DNA from: Acridotheres tristis
Lineage: Eukaryota; Chordata; Aves; Passeriformes; Sturnidae
Reading direction: 5' to 3'
DNA length: 64,000 nucleotides
Assembly: GCA_037013685.1 (NCBI GenBank)
Contig: CM072885.1
Span: 62,227,785 to 62,291,784, forward strand
The notes under the pieces are model-generated. The model saw nothing but the letters and a program-made list of their open reading frames with translations, searched no databases and was not told where the DNA came from. Positions within the stretch are counted from its first letter, which is position 1; the number at the start of each line of letters is the position of its first letter. The translations under genes were made by a program, and so were the position numbers. Of the stretch, positions 39,501 through 50,926 are shown piece after piece.

Positions 39501-41836
39501 CCAGCAGCACAACCCAGCTGTGTGCATCTTCTGTTTTTCTTGTGTTACTGGTCCATAAAATAACTAACACTGATTGCCTCAGCCTTAAAACTTGCGTGTG
39601 TAAATCAATGCTGTGTCTGTACCATAGCACCCACATGGGTGTTGACGTAGTATTGTAGTTAAGGCTTCAAAACAGTTTTTGTTCCAAGTCCAGTGTTTTC
39701 CCTTGCTCCTGAGTTTCTGAAAGGTTCTACTTTCTAGGCTGAAATTTTCCATCACTGTGCTCAGCCAATGGCTTCTGGGAGAAAGTCTGAGGAAAATCCA
39801 TTCGACCATTCTGTGAAACTGGAAAACAAAACAAAACTTCTCTGGGAAATTATTTAGGGATATATTAACTTGCACATCCAGTGAGAAAACCACGAGCAGA
39901 AAACACAGCTGGGCTTTGATGAGGAAGCCGATTAGAACTTTTTAAAGACGTGATTCCCTGTAGATTTACTCTGGTATCTCCTCATCTCTTTACTCATCTC
40001 TCCCGATTTCACCCTCTGCTTGTGCAGTTAGGGGACAATGGAGTTAGATAGCATTTTAGCACTGGAGTTATCTTTTGGAATGTGCTGGGAATGCGAGTGT
40101 GTTTTTCCTCAGAGGAACGTGAGTGTCACCCCTGCGTAAGCAACACGTACAGTCCCTACACTGTGGCTGCCCCACATCAGGACAGACACCACAGCTCTGC
40201 TGTACAAACTGTCCTCTAGCAAATGGCATTGAAAACCTGAAACTCCGGAGAAAACACAAGGGGAAAGAAAAATAATTAATTCACCTTGGGTGAATTATAT
40301 CCACTGCGGAGTTCTCACGCATGACTGAGTAAATATCATTTGGTGTGTACTCCCTCTGTTGACGTTTCTTGTACGTGCTTTTTTTGTTTCTAGTAGTGTA
40401 TGACACAGAAGGCAAAGAGATATTCCTGCAGGTTAATACTATTATCAACACATTTCTACAAATCTCAATAACAGGCGTACACACATATCCCCTTCTTTTT
40501 ATCTGTATCTGACTCCAAGCAAAAATTTAATCTTCAGATGACCCTAAGCATACAGGATGAGTTTCTCCCACGTTTGTTTTGCACATGGTGCTTCTCTGGT
40601 TACCCACAAAACAAGGCCAGCAAGTGGCTATGGATAAGGTCCTCAGTGAAACTTGACAGGGTAATGCTGGTGAATTGCATCAGCTGGAAGTCTGGCTTGC
40701 TGGTGTTTGGGAACTGTGGTGAGGGAGGTGACTAATGTGTTGCAGTGTTTCTTAAGCTTTGAGGCTGAACATCCTGAGGAAACTCTGATCTCAGAGCAAA
40801 CCTGAAGGAAGTGCCTTGTGTATGTTGTGGGAGAGAAGGGCTAGGAGGATGGATGAGAAGGAAAGGGTTTTTAGGGGATTTCTAATGCTCAAGACTTGGC
40901 AAAACCAGAGCTTGGGACAAGCTCGCATTAATAAACGGAGTTTGTTTTGCTGAGTCTAGAGAAAAACTGACTTAGTGAGAAAGAAATGGAAAAGATCTTG
41001 TGCTGGAAGTTTTAAGACATGCTAGAAATTTTCATACAGAAAAATAAGAAAAAAAAAGGTAGAAGTTCACATTTCCATATATCTTTTTTTCTGGTCTTTA
41101 TCTTCTAGCCTTTTCCAAAAAGGCATTTAGTATTTGCATCTTTGGACAGGAAATTGTTTCATGAAACCAGTCTGAGGAGCTAAACCGTTCTGTGAGGATC
41201 CTGGGCTAGAGCCTTTGTCATAGCTGAGCTCTCTTACCCCATGGGCAACTGAACAGACCAGGGGGCTGTAGCAATCCTGGAACTCCTTCCTGATTCATTC
41301 AGCTGCTTCAAAGGGACCCAGCAGGGTTAGTCCTATCTGATAAGAAGACCAGGAAGATAAAGCAATTGCATTTGGTTAAGATGGAGCAGAGAAATTGCTT
41401 CAGCCAGTGAAAGTAAATTAGGCAAATTCATTTTACAGGCCTCCATCATGTGGCTCTTTAAGAATATAATTCAACTTACCACATCAGGAGTTCAAGTTTG
41501 GAAATATTAGGAAATGAAGGCCAGGGGAACAGTGATATAATGGGGCAGACATGGAGGGTGAGCTCCAGTGTAACATAGCCTGGTCATAGCAGCCACCACT
41601 GTGAGTGGCTCAAAGTACAAGTGTTTGTTCCCTGCCTGTGTGAGCCAGACCTCCCTAGTGCTGAAGGGAGGAGTGAAGGGAAATAAAGCCCTTTGCATGC
41701 ACTGCCAATGTGCTTGTATCTGGAAGCCTTAAACACGGGAGCCCTCCTGTGGCAGCTCTTCAGAAGCTTGGTTTTCAGAATAAAACTGTCACCAGGAAAG
41801 TGCTGAAGTACAAGCAGAGAGAAACACAGCCATAAA
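36572..41836. other. non-coding background, no gene seen
   Basis: Open frames reach 141 codons (37658-38083, +), 102 codons (39585-39893, -) and 98 codons (37243-37539, -), none with a recognisable domain. No CR1 or LTR fragment was recognised. The stretch may be intergenic or intronic. Confidence 0.5.
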
Positions 41837-42032
41837 ATAAAAATATAATATAGCATAAAATATATTTGTAAAATAAAATATTATATATAATATATATTTA
41901 TCATCTGTTTATCATATATTTCTAATATAATTATACTATTATTATAAAATGTAATATTATAGAAATATATATATTTCTATGTATTTCTTTTATAGAAAAG
42001 AAATAAAATATATTTCTTTTCTATAAAAGAAA
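41837..42032. repeat. AT-rich block with perfect palindromes
   Basis: Nearly pure A/T sequence of about 200 bp. It contains a perfect 22-bp self-complementary palindrome (41959-41980, centre ATATATAT). It also contains a perfect hairpin with 22-bp arms (41984-42005 and 42011-42032) around a 5-bp AAATA loop. These can extrude as cruciforms and resemble AT-rich fragile or recombination-prone sequence. No transposon ends or terminal target duplications are evident. Confidence 0.9.
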
Positions 42033-45000
42033 CCTGTTTCTGTGCATGGTGCACATGATTGCAGGCATACACAGCTACTAAATGTCAGTGGGCAAGCCAA
42101 CCACATGCTGCTTGTGTTGGGCAGATCACAAAATTTAACCTGACCAGCCCAATGACAGCCCAACAAATTAAGTCTAGCCTTGAACATTGAAGCTATTTGC
42201 ACCTGTGAGAGCCTGACAGGCTGCCTGCAAGCACAGAAGCTCTGCTCCTGTTTATTTGGGAGGTTTGAGGGTAAGGTGTATCCTCTGTGCACCAAGTGCC
42301 AAGGTGAGCCAGCCTGCAGAAGAAGGCTGAATGCTATCCACGAAATTCCCTTCACCCAGCAGCGTGGCCTGAAGGTGATGGGTGACTTCCAGGACTTATT
42401 TAAAGCCTCTGTGAGATCCACATGGCCTGACTGGGTCTGAAGCCATCCCACACTGCTGGTTGTGAGCTTGTAATGAGGCTCCCAGGGCAAGATCCACCAG
42501 CAGTGGTCATCTCTCCAACAGGTCCCTGCCTCAGGCTGTCCATGCAGGGAGGATCATGTGGTCACACATGACAAAGGACAGAGGGTACAGCCAAAGCAAA
42601 ATTGTCTCTGGGGTTCAGGGATCATCACCCACCCAGTTCACTCAGCACACTGGATTTACAGCTGGGATAAATACCCGTGAGGGATTTGGTGGGTGCCCAT
42701 GGGAGTTCCCTTCTCTGCTGACCCACAGTGGCTGTTTCTGCCACAGCCCCTGGTGTTTTGAGCTGCCTTGGGCACTTACAGGACACTCCCAGCAGAGCAC
42801 ATTTGTCCACAGAGGATGACGAAAGAAATGCTGCAGAAAGGACTCTTTTCTTGGTATTTGTGAGTAGAGGGAGGGCAGGACTAATCCCTTTGGGAGCATC
42901 ACACACTTAAAACCACATCAGCTGGTCATAAATTCACTCTTAAAGGGTGGTGGCTTCATGCCTACCTTGGTGTGCATCAATTGCTATAGTGGCTGTACTC
43001 TGTTAACAGAAATGCTCAAACTGAAAAAGACATTTGTTAATTATTGGCACTTTGCTAAGAGGAGGGCTTCACAAGCATTTCCTCGATGTCAGGAAGGACA
43101 GAAAATTTGCATTATTTTCTTCAAGAGTACAAAACTGTTGAGCCTTAATGGACAAACAAAAAGCCTTTTGAACAGAAGTAACACAGGTTGCCACATACTG
43201 CAAATTGTACACCCTGGCTAACCAGCACCTACTCTTATGCAGGTTCCAGGCCATGTTCTGAACCTCACTTGGTTAAACTAGCACTTAAACAAACTTCAGT
43301 TTGCTTATTCAAAGTAGCAGCATCCAAAGGCTAAACCTCAGTGTAATTATTGTGTAAGAGGTGGTATCCAGGAATTTTAATGCAAAGCACCTGCTTTTAT
43401 CATATGTGCTAGAATATAACTCTGGCGTGCAGCACTAAAAGGTAATTAGGCTGAACAGTTTCTCTAATCTTAGGGGCTATTTGAAAGGCTGTAAATTTTA
43501 ATTCAGCCATAAAGAAACATTTTTTAAATCTCTCTGGGTTGATGAATTTGCATATTTGGTAACAGGGAAAGTCGATGAAGTTAAGAAGGCAAACCTGTTA
43601 TTGGGGATAAATACATGCACAGATATATTTGTACAGAGACATATAGATACATAAAAATAATTTTTAAAAAATTAATTAAAAATTTAAAAATTTAATGTCT
43701 AATGCTGTTTCCTTTTAATCATATTTTAATTTAATTTCTTTACATGTCTCTTTTCTGTCATGCTAGCCTGCCAGGAAGGGAAGAACACGTGGAAAGGGCC
43801 CAGGGATCGTTGAAGTTTCACTGTCAGAGGCTCAGTGAAACCTAACAAACACGTGAGTGCCCACTGCTGGGGAATTACTCTGACCCATAGTGAACTAATA
43901 TGGTAAGTCTTGGTATTTTGAGACTGGCGAGAGCTGGCAAGTTAACAGTCACCTACTGTGCAAGCCCAGGACGTTTTTTTTCCAAGCAAAACTTCACAGG
44001 GCTTCCTATTCTGAATTCACACATGCTAATAATGCAATCGCACATCTTGTTTGTTGCTCCTGCCTAATTATAAAATATATTTTTTCCTCTCCTAACACAA
44101 GAGGAAGCATAAATATTTTTATAAACATAAATCTTGATCGTGGAGGTAGCTATTTATAAAAATAAAGCTGATGCTGCCCTTGTGGAAGGAACAATTTTCC
44201 ATCACAAAACAAGCAGTAAACTAAAGTGGAAGATTGGGATGAGCTGTAACATTATGAAAACAAAAGAAATCCTTTGAGGAGACCACTGATTCTGAATGGG
44301 TTTGGCAGAAGTCTGACCAGGACTGGTCCTGATTCCCTGCTCCAGAATTATTTTTTTTCTGGAAAGGATTTTTGCTATATTTGCTGTTTTTAAAAGTCTT
44401 CTTAAACTCATCTTGGGTTTGGGGAGTTTTCTTTGTTGGTTTTGGTGGAGTTTTTTTGATCGAGTTTTTTTTGTTTCAAAATGAAAATGAAATCAAATTT
44501 AAGAATGAAAACACAAGTCTAAAAAAGTCTAAGCCAGTTTTTCACACAGTATGTTGTAGTGATTGAAGTTTGACAAATGCTCTTTCTGATTTATACAACA
44601 TCACCTCCTTCACTCTGTTCATGGATAATTGTAAAATGAAGCCTTGCCTTATAATTTTATCAGGGAATAATTGCTTTATTACTCTGCTGTAATCAGACAT
44701 CATCTTGTCAACTGCAGAATAAAACTTTTTCTGAAAAGTCATGTGGCTTCCAGGAGAAGAAGCTCTGTTGCTCATGCAAGTATCTTTAATAATATTTACT
44801 CAGAAATGTACATACTGGCAAAAAAAAAGTAAAATGTTTTCCTTTCTGCGTGTTTGTCCCAGTATGAAAGTCCCTTTCTAATTACTTGCTACAGCTGCCA
44901 ATAAATGGTGGGGAGGGCAGGGGAGCAGGCACACAGGGAAGAGCTATTTTAAGAACCACGGAAAAGTTTTCAAGGCTCTTTTCCTATTGTTGTTCTGCTG

Positions 45001-48000
45001 TGATTTTGCTCCTTGGGAGATTTTTAGGCTGGATGGGCTCTTCCCCATTCTGTGGGAGCTGGGTTCGTGCAGCAAGGAGGAGTCTCAGCTCAGCTCTAGC
45101 CTTGTGCTTCCTTATCTTTCCTTGCTCCTGGAGACTCCAGAAACTTCTCTAGGTCTTTCCAGGTCTTTCTCCTACAGCCTGTGCTAAATTACCAAGGCTG
45201 GGCAGATCCTGCAAAACCCCCAGTGCCACCAAAATCGTAGGATCAGAGTTTCAGTAACACTCTGTTCCCTTTAACGTGGCTTTGACAGGCTGTCTCTTGC
45301 TTCTTCTTGTACAACCTGTACTTTCAGAAGTAGTTAGGTATTTGTGGGTGTCTGGCGAAGGGATCTCAAAATCCCAGCCAGAATATAAACAAAATACAGC
45401 TCTTCAATAAAATTCAATAAATATTGGCCAATATAAACCTGCAAAAAAATCAGACTGTGCCATGCAACATTAAACCTTGTGAGCTGCTGAAATCCCTCAC
45501 CTTGAACCTTTTTTCAAAAGCACAAATACACAGGGACAGTGTTAGGATGGTATGTAGAGGCCAGTTCATGTATTTACTCCATATTTTAGGGAGCAGTTTT
45601 TGAATGTCTCTGTGCATTCAGAAGATCCAGTCTGTAAACTCCAATTCTATTGTCGACAATATCTTCTTTGGAAAATAAACTGCTTTGGCTGAATTTGGAA
45701 CTGCTCCCAAATCCAACTTAGTGCTCACTTCCTGATAAATGGCAGTAGAAAATTTAGACCAGCTAACATAAACATTAGCATCTGTGTCCATAGAGAGGAA
45801 GCAGGTATAATAATAGAGGGTGGGTGGGCATCACTCAAGTCATTCTGCAGGCCACTTAAATATTACAATCCACTGTTCTTTATTTATATAGCTCTGAAAG
45901 ATGGCTAATATGAAAAATCCAGCTAGGCTATAGAACAGTGCTGCTCCAGTGGCATTTGTCTAATTCCAGACCAAAAGTATATTTTTCCCCATGGAGGCTT
46001 TATAAATGTGATCCATCCAAAATTCCTGTGGGAAGGCCTGCACTTCTAGTGATACTCTTTTTTTTTTTTTTTCAAGGAGCAGCTTGTGATGCACAGGTGG
46101 GGTCCCAAGCTGGGGGAAAGGTACAAAGATTCAGACAGTGGCAGGGATAACACCAAGAAAGCTTTAACAGCAGCTACTGGATACTGAAAGGACTACCCAC
46201 CAGACAGTGCTAAGTTCTCCTCTGGTGCTGAGGAGTTTTCTAGAGGGAAATGAAGGCAAGAAAATGAGAGCTGGAGTTCAAGTCCCCAAACAAAGTATAG
46301 ACAGTTAATTCATATTGACTTCAAAATTGAATCATGATGTAACTAAGTACCATAGACCCATATCTGGGCTCTAATGTTTGTTACTTGCATTTCCTTAACT
46401 ATTGTATCATTTTTATACAATTGAATACTAAGAGAATGAAAAGAAAAAAGCAATTTATTCTCTATTTCTCTTTTTTTTATTATTATTATTATTTTCTACA
46501 TATAACTAAGCAGGTATTTTGTCTGGGTTTTTTTAAGGAAGGGTCCACACATAAAAATTACTTGGGCAATGTTCTGTATTTCTCTGCAGCCAGATTTTTC
46601 TCCCCTTTCCCACAACCTTCTCGTGCATTTAACGCAGCAATGGTGCTACCATGCAAGACTCTGCTAAACAAAGGTAAAGATAAAATACACTGGTGTGTCT
46701 GCTGACTGTTTTCACTCACTTAGTGGTGTTTGGATACACAGATCAAAGATGGCTTCAAGCACGTGTCTTGGAAACGGTTTCATTCCCTTCAAGTTTTATC
46801 ATGGCCAACAGGAATTGAGTAAGTTATGACATTTCCACACATCAGTCAAAATTTTCTAGGCAAACTATCCGCTATCAGGCATGTCCCATGTGTCAAGCAG
46901 ATCATGCACACCTGGAACTGGGACCACCCTCACCAAAACCAGCTGTGATATACCTCTTAATTTCCAGGGTACAAATGCCTTAAATGCCTTTCAGTGCCTC
47001 CAGGATGGAATAAAGAAGGGACCAGAGAAATGTGTGATCTCCCCTCTGGAGGGATCAGCTGGCTCCAATCTGAGGCTGTAAGTGAAATCAGGAGTCATCC
47101 ATCCACACCTTGTCCTCAGTCAGACAAATTTCTCCACACTGCACACTTGTGGAATTCCTTGAGCCTGTTGGCTGTTGTTGCCTGGGTTTCAGTTTCTCGG
47201 GGAGAGCACGCTCTATTCATCATCTGCTTTATGTCCTTCTTTAGAACAGCAACCCCTTCCCAAGCAATCTTCCATGCAGTGCACAAACCACTGCTCCATG
47301 TTCTCAAAGGCCTTTAGAGATATAAGAAGCAAGTATCAGAGGTCAACATTTAGCTCTTCCTGCTTTGTAGTCCAAAAACTCCAGGGATTTTATAAGTGAA
47401 CAAGAATAAATACAACCTGGGAAAGGATGAAATGAGACTGAAACAAGCCAAAGGATATTTCAGAGACCAAGGAAAATATTACACTGAAGATAATTCCTGC
47501 CCCTTCTTAACTCAGCAAACACCAGCTTTCACAAGTTATAATGATGGGCCCAAAGCCACAGGCTGGATGTATCCTTTAGTATAGTGAGTCTGAGATCTTG
47601 GATGGAATTGACTGAGGTGCAGCTGATTCCCTGGCCCACCACTGAATGCATCAGGGAAATCAACTGAAGTGACAAAGTAAGTTTTAGCAGCACCTCACTA
47701 GCCAACATGCCAGTGATAAAAATTTTCAATCACAGGGCTCATCCCTTAATCATTCCAAACTGCTGTTCTGTATTTTCCCCTTAAGCTGTTTGCACTGACA
47801 TGACTGTGGGATGACTTAAGCTTTCTCTTTCACACAGAATCAAAAAAATTCTCTGAACCAACGCTGTTCATGAAATGGCCACAGATCTTGGTTTTATGAT
47901 CCATCAGAAGTTTTTCCAAAACTAATGGGTCCAGAAGACTGAGAAAGTTACAGAGTTGCAAGACTTGGGCCAAACCAGCCAGGACATAATGTGTAATTTT

Positions 48001-48307
48001 TGAGTAGGCTTCATCATATGTCATAAGGGAAGCAGCAAGAGCAGTGGCTGAAGAAAACATGAAAATTGTTTAACCTTCCCATGAGTAAGAACTGTGAGTG
48101 ACCTGGTGTGTGGTTCTCTACTGAGGAGCTGAAACTCACTAAAAAATAAGTTGTAAAGAAGAAGGAAAGCTAATTCCTCTTTCTGGAGAAAATCTCGTTT
48201 TGGAGGGGGGTTGCAATCTAAGTGGAATTGGCCAAGATCTTTCCTGTGTGGGCATCTTGTGGTAAATAAACGAGCCTCAGAAATTTATGTCAATGGTCTT
48301 TGCGGAA
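42033..48307. other. non-coding background with simple repeats
   Basis: The longest open frame is 166 codons on the minus strand (41990-42490). It starts in ordinary sequence and runs into the AT-rich hairpin, with no recognisable domain. Other frames are under 110 codons. A T-run lies near 46058-46072 and ATT units at 46478-46493. No transposon was recognised until the CR1 tail at 48308. Confidence 0.5.
46478..46493. repeat. (ATT)n simple repeat
   Basis: Five TAT/ATT units following a run of T. It is an ordinary trinucleotide microsatellite. Confidence 0.8.
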
Positions 48308-48368
48308 GAGTTGGTGTTTGACAACCTTTAAAGGACCCTTTCAAGCCAAACCATTCTACGATTCCTTG
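48308..48368 (+). mobile_element. CR1 3' tail fragment, plus strand
   Basis: Sequence around 48325-48366 (CCTTTAAAGGACCCTTTC, then AAGCCAAACCATTCTACGATTC) matches the forward CR1 3' terminus, including the ATTCTATG-like tail with a few changes. Only about 60 bp are recognisable. It is the only CR1 piece in plus orientation here. Confidence 0.75.
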
Positions 48369-48756
48369 CTTCTAAGATTCCTGCAATCATGGAAGGGGCT
48401 TGGCTTTGCCCCACAAAAATCAGAGTGGGACTTTAATAGGGTGTACCCTGCTCAGAGAGATATATTTATTTACTATTTTTGCCACTTAGTTCTGGCTTTA
48501 TCTGCTTTGCTTCCAAGGATTTTTTAAATTCTTTGTTTCAAAATAAAGGTAGATGAGTCACTGAGTTTCACCTAATTTAATAAAATACTGAGTTGAGCTG
48601 AGAAGCTTCTTGATGATGATTGCTGCAATGAGCTTTTGAAAGTACCACATCAGAATAGCTATAAATAAACTCTACACTTATTTATCTCTTACATAAACTT
48701 TGTCTACCAGCAAGGTAGGCAAAAAAAACCCCTTAGCAACATAATGAGAGAACTAC
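48369..48756. other. non-coding spacer between CR1 pieces
   Basis: AT-rich sequence with no recognised features. Frames are under 80 codons. Confidence 0.5.
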
Positions 48757-49195
48757 TGAGGCTGAGATGCACCTCTGGAGATTGCCTAGTCCAAAGCCCT
48801 CCTCAAGGCAGGGTCAGCTGGGCCAGGTTGCCCCAGAAGATGTTGAATCGTGTTTCAGATATTCCCAAGGAAGGAGACTCCATGACCTCTCTGGGAAATC
48901 TGTGCCTGTGCTCAACCACTTTTGGACTAAAAGTACTTTTGTCTTTTGTTGAAATGCATTTTCTTTTCTTCCTTTTTCTTGCAATTTATGCTGATTGTCT
49001 CCTGCCCACCACTGGACAGTCCTGAGAAGAGCCTGGTCCTCAGCTGCCTTACCCTGCTGGCAAAACTCTTCCTAACACAGCCCAGGGAATGTTTGTCCCG
49101 CGTGGCTGCAAGTGCCCATTGCTGTCTGATGTTGTCAAGCGTGACCCCCCAATGGTTTTCTGCAAAGCTGTTGTTCCTGTGAGCATCCCATAGCC
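48757..49195 (-). mobile_element. CR1 LINE fragment bordering the minisatellite
   Basis: CR1 blocks read backwards on the plus strand: GCCTAGTCCAAAGCCCTCCT near 48785, CATGACCTCTCTGGGAAATC near 48881, a variant of the CACCACTGGACAGTCCTGAG block near 49008, and GGCTGCAAGTGCCCATTGCTG near 49103. It is a more diverged copy than those at 29487 and 33493. Recognisable sequence ends near 49195, about 50 bp before the 35-bp minisatellite begins. Confidence 0.85.
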
Positions 49196-49244
49196 TGAAG
49201 TGGTGCATGGGGAGAGGCAGGCGGTGGGCACAGGAGCTTCACTG

Positions 49245-49785
49245 TCCTCCTCTCTCTCCCCCGTGGGTGAGGAGGTGGCCGGGGGTTTCCACACTCCTTC
49301 CTTTGGGGGCACCGGGGGGTCCCCGCCCTCCTCTCCCCTATGGGGTGGCTGGAGGAGTCTTCTCCCTTTTGAAGGGAGGGTCTCACTCCTCTTCGCTATG
49401 GGAGTCCGGGTGGTCTCCATCCTCATCTGCCCTACGTGGGACCGGGGAACCTTCGTCCACTCTCGCCTTTTGGGTGGCTTGAGGGTCCCCATCCTCCTCC
49501 CCTTTTGGGGGATGTGGGGGGAGTTGGGGGACGGAGGAGGTCTGCGTTTGTCCTTAATTTTGGCCGGGGGGTTCTCTGTCCTCTTCTCTTTTGGGGGGAC
49601 TGGGGGCTTCCCCATCCGCATCTTGCCTTTGCGGTTGCCAAGAGTTCTTATCCTCCTTTCTCCTAGAGGGAGGGCTCGGGGTCTCTCCGCTCCTTTCCCT
49701 TATGGGGCACCTCTGTCCTCTACTCCCCTGTGGGGTGGCCGGGATTGTCTCCGCCCTCCTCTCCCATGAGGAGAGCCGGGGTTTT
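49245..49785. repeat. ~35-bp minisatellite, subfamily A
   Basis: Degenerate tandem repeat. Each unit has a CCTCCTCTCCC-like pyrimidine block followed by a TATGGGG or TTTTGGGG step and often a TGGCCGGG block. Successive G-run starts (for example 49305, 49342, 49400, 49436, 49472, 49507, 49593, 49631, 49668, 49704, 49732, 49768) are mostly 28-38 bp apart. About 15 units are visible. The same period in the next block shows that the two share one origin. All long open frames across it reflect the lack of stops in the unit, not a gene. Confidence 0.85.
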
Positions 49786-49910
49786 GCGATTGTTCGCATT
49801 TTCATCACGAGTGACTCGTTGGGAGAGCAAATACCAGTCAAAGTATCTGGTGCGTTGTTAAGTTGCATTTCTGCAAATTTTATTTTGTCTGGTCCGCGAG
49901 GGAATGCTTG
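49786..49910. other. non-repetitive spacer between array halves
   Basis: About 125 bp of ordinary-composition sequence that lacks the C-run/G-run pattern and separates the two minisatellite subfamilies. It may be an insertion or an ancestral unrepeated segment. No gene is evident in it. Confidence 0.6.
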
Positions 49911-50670
49911 AGGGGTCTCTGTCCCTCGCACCCCGGGGGATGCTCGGCAGGGACTCGGGGGGACGGGGAATGTCCTTGTCCCTCCCACCCCGCCGGATGA
50001 TGGGGAGTTTCTCCATCCTCCTTACCTTTGCCAGCCCAGCGGTGGTCTCGGTCCCCCTCCGCTTTCGGGGGACCCTCTGTATCCGACCTCCTCCAATATG
50101 GGGGGAGCCGGCGTGGTGCCTGTGCCCCTCTGATGTAGGGGGACAGGGGATAGTCGCTGCCCCCTTTCCGCTTTGTGGGGGCCGTCGCGGTCTCTTCGTC
50201 CCCCTCCGATTTGGTGGGGCCCCTGCTCTTTGTCCCCCTCTTGTTCGGGGTGTCGGCGCAGGCTCCATCCCACTCCTATTTTGGGGCCGGCGTGGGCCCC
50301 GTCCTCCTCCAATTAGCGGGTCTGGAGGTCATCTCTGCCCCCCTTGTTTGGGGGGACTGGCTCCGTCCACTTTGGGGGGGCCAGCACTTTCCCTGCCCCC
50401 CCTGATTTGGGGGGCCGGCGGGGGCTCAAGCCCTCTCCGATTTGGGGGGCTGTCTATGCAGTCGCCGACTTCGCAGCCCCCAGACATTCTCCATCTCACC
50501 TCTGCTGGCCCGAGGGTGGTCTCCCCCTCCGATTTAGGGGGGCCGGGGGTAATCTCTGCCCCCATCGATTTGGGGGGCACCTGCCCGGGCTCCTTCCCCT
50601 TCCAATTTCGGGTAGCCGGCTCTGTCTCCATCCCCCACCGATTTGGGGAGCCGGCGCAGGTGCCCGGTAG
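49911..50670. repeat. ~35-bp minisatellite, subfamily B
   Basis: Tandem units with consensus close to CCCCCTCCGATTTGGGGGG followed by CCGGCG and a short variable part. G-run starts at 50283, 50318, 50350, 50374, 50409, 50444, 50537, 50572, 50610 and 50645 are mostly 32-38 bp apart, with 35 the commonest value. One gap near 50450-50535 holds degraded units. About 20 units are visible. Each unit carries a C-run and a G-run on the same strand, so single units can fold into hairpins, and the G-runs have quadruplex potential. The block lies directly upstream of the PIM-like exon, in the position of its last intron. Confidence 0.9.
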
Positions 50671-50926
50671 CTGAGGCGGCTCCCACTTCCCTCCCTGCCA
50701 CAGCACAGCCCCAGCTCGGGGCGGCCCCGAGGCTCCAGCGGGGCCGAGGGCGCGGAGCTCCGGTGCTCCCTGCCCGCGCCGCTCGCCCTCTGCCCGCGCC
50801 GCTCGCCCTCTGCCCGCGCCGCTCTCTCGCCCACGCCGAGCCCGCATTGCGCCAAGGCCCCCGGCTGGGAGCAGCTGGACTGGACCTTTCTGCAAATGAC
50901 CGGCGCTTTCTGGCTTCTCTTCCTGG
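50671..50926 (+). other. GC-rich putative intron end before the kinase exon
   Basis: CpG-dense sequence that links the minisatellite to the PIM-like exon. It ends in a pyrimidine-rich stretch (about 50907-50924) that resembles a splice acceptor tract. The final dinucleotide at 50925-50926 is GG instead of the required AG. AAATGAC near 50894-50900 could act as a branch point. The reading as intron depends on the kinase exon assignment. Confidence 0.5.
50771..50830. repeat. 3 x 20-bp GC-rich tandem repeat
   Basis: Three adjacent 20-bp units, TGCCCGCGCCGCTCGCCCTC. The first two (50771-50790 and 50791-50810) are identical and the third (50811-50830) has changes at its end. It is unrelated in sequence to the 35-bp minisatellite just upstream. 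Confidence 0.92.

Noticed and set aside
41990..42490. 166-codon minus-strand frame as a gene
   Set aside because: No recognisable domain, and its 3' part reads through the AT-rich hairpin, so a chance frame is more likely.
49049..49621. 190-codon minus-strand frame rich in proline and lysine
   Set aside because: It spans the CR1 remnant and subfamily A of the minisatellite, so both parts are explained by repeats.
49245..50670. Regular ~35-bp repeats as a CRISPR array
   Set aside because: Units adjoin with no unique spacers, are degenerate, and lie in vertebrate-type DNA next to CR1 elements.
49904..50674. 256-codon plus-strand frame as a proline/glycine-rich protein gene
   Set aside because: It is a translation of the 35-bp minisatellite. 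Equally long frames exist in other phases and on the other strand, so openness reflects the unit's composition.
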